In this document: piece after piece, positions 5,335-5,816 of the stretch
How the letters are laid out: each line of letters opens with the position of its first letter
How positions within the stretch are numbered: the first letter of the stretch is position 1
From: Gemmatimonadaceae bacterium
Lineage (GTDB): Bacteria; Gemmatimonadota; Gemmatimonadetes; Gemmatimonadales; Gemmatimonadaceae
Direction of reading: 5' to 3'
Assembly (NCBI GenBank): GCA_025936015.1
Contig: JAICUE010000184.1
Coordinates: forward strand, 1-5,816
Length of the DNA: 5,816 nucleotides
Notes under the pieces: model-generated
Databases searched by the model: none
Seen by the model: only the letters and a program-made list of their open reading frames with translations
What the model was told of the DNA's origin: nothing
Position numbers and translations under genes: made by a program

Positions 5335-5816
5335 CGCGCGTCCGGCACGGTGATCTTCCCGGCGATGATCTGCTCGCGGAGTTGCTCGAGCCGCGTCCGC
5401 ACCGAGTCGGGGATCAGCTTGCGGTTGTTCTCGTCGTACACGTAACCGACTCCGTTTTCGGCGAGCCCGAACTGGTAGACGCCGCCCTTGAATGTCCCGT
5501 CCTTCACGCGCTTGATCGCATCGAAGACGGCGGCATCGACGCCCTTCACCATCGAGGTGAGGATGAAGCCCGGCGCTTCCTGGTATTGGTCGGCGTCGAC
5601 GCCGATCGCCATCTTCCCCGTCTGCCGCGCCGCCTCGAACACGCCGAGCCCCGTCGAGCCTGACGCGTGGAAGATGATGTTTACCCCGCTCTGGTACTGC
5701 GCGAGCGCGAGCTCCTTGCCGCGCCCCGGATTGCGGAACGCTTCGGGAGTGACGCCCGCGTACTGCGCGACGACCGTGCAGTCGGGGCACACGTGGTGGA
5801 CCCCCGCGGCGTAGCC
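5331..5816 (-). CDS. BMP-family (PnrA/BmpA/NupN-like) substrate-binding protein, C-terminal part
   Basis: The last 161 residues are present; the N-terminus, including any lipoprotein signal, lies beyond the right edge. The fold family is the basic membrane protein (BMP) group of periplasmic or lipid-anchored binding proteins, many of which bind purine nucleosides. Family stretches in order are YAGVTPEAFRNPGRGKELAL, NIIFHASGSTGLGVFEAA, the conserved AIGVDADQ, FILTSMVKGVDAAVFDAI and GGVYQFGLAENGVGY, followed by the closing helix and GKITVP. The GVDADQ segment contributes to the ligand pocket in characterised relatives. Near the left of the visible part is H-H-V-C-P-D-C where relatives, as I remember them, mostly have an N-P-D type sequence. 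The TGA stop overlaps the ATPase ATG by 4 bases. GTG at 5792 is an internal valine, not a start. It is the first visible gene of the importer operon. Confidence 0.93.
   Translation of the reverse strand, partial: GYAAGVHHVCPDCTVVAQYAGVTPEAFRNPGRGKELALAQYQSGVNIIFHASGSTGLGVFEAARQTGKMAIGVDADQYQEAPGFILTSMVKGVDAAVFDAIKRVKDGTFKGGVYQFGLAENGVGYVYDENNRKLIPDSVRTRLEQLREQIIAGKITVPDAR

Noticed and set aside
5335..5790. Upstream extension of the ATPase reading frame to about 684 codons.
   Set aside because: The added 152 codons are the BMP gene read out of frame; ATPase family homology begins just after the ATG at 5334, which overlaps the BMP stop codon.

Overview
This is a GC-rich window (by eye about two-thirds G+C), densely coding, from a bacterial chromosome. 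Gene families, base composition and the repeated octamer GCCTAACG would fit Gemmatimonadota or a similar high-GC, Gram-negative-like soil or sediment lineage. That placement is an impression without a database search, and I hold it loosely.

Layout: bases 1-80 carry the 3' end of a plus-strand gene, which encodes the last turns of a response-regulator receiver domain. Bases 81-452 are an intergenic stretch between convergent genes. It holds a strong inverted repeat (288-331) that probably ends transcription from one or both sides, plus a degenerate 9-base pyrimidine-rich repeat. From 453 to the right edge everything is on the minus strand and reads right to left as one apparent operon: a BMP-family substrate-binding protein (5331-5816, N-terminus outside the window), a double-domain ABC ATPase (3736-5334), two membrane permeases (2624-3739 and 1743-2627), and an MFS transporter (453-1697). 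The first four genes overlap by exactly 4 bases at each junction (ATGA, ATGA, GTGA), a sign of translational coupling. The MFS gene follows after 45 bases and has its own ribosome-binding site.

How the genes work together: binding protein, ATPase, permease and permease, in that order, match the Bacillus subtilis nupNOPQ (yufNOPQ) type of purine nucleoside importer and the BmpA-NupABC importers of lactic acid bacteria and streptococci. The BMP protein would capture the ligand outside the membrane, the two permeases would form the pore, and the single fused ATPase would drive uptake. A nucleoside or base is the best substrate guess, but the sequence does not prove it. The MFS protein belongs to the 12-helix DHA1/TCR-like group and may export a related compound or a drug; its substrate is unknown.

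The genes are of well-known families, and I see no new multi-gene system. The one pattern that ordinary annotation does not explain is the non-palindromic octamer GCCTAACG. It occurs seven times on the two strands, with an eighth copy cut by the left edge, against a rough expectation well below one. All four TTA leucine codons in the minus-strand genes, and the only TAA stop codon, lie inside copies of it.
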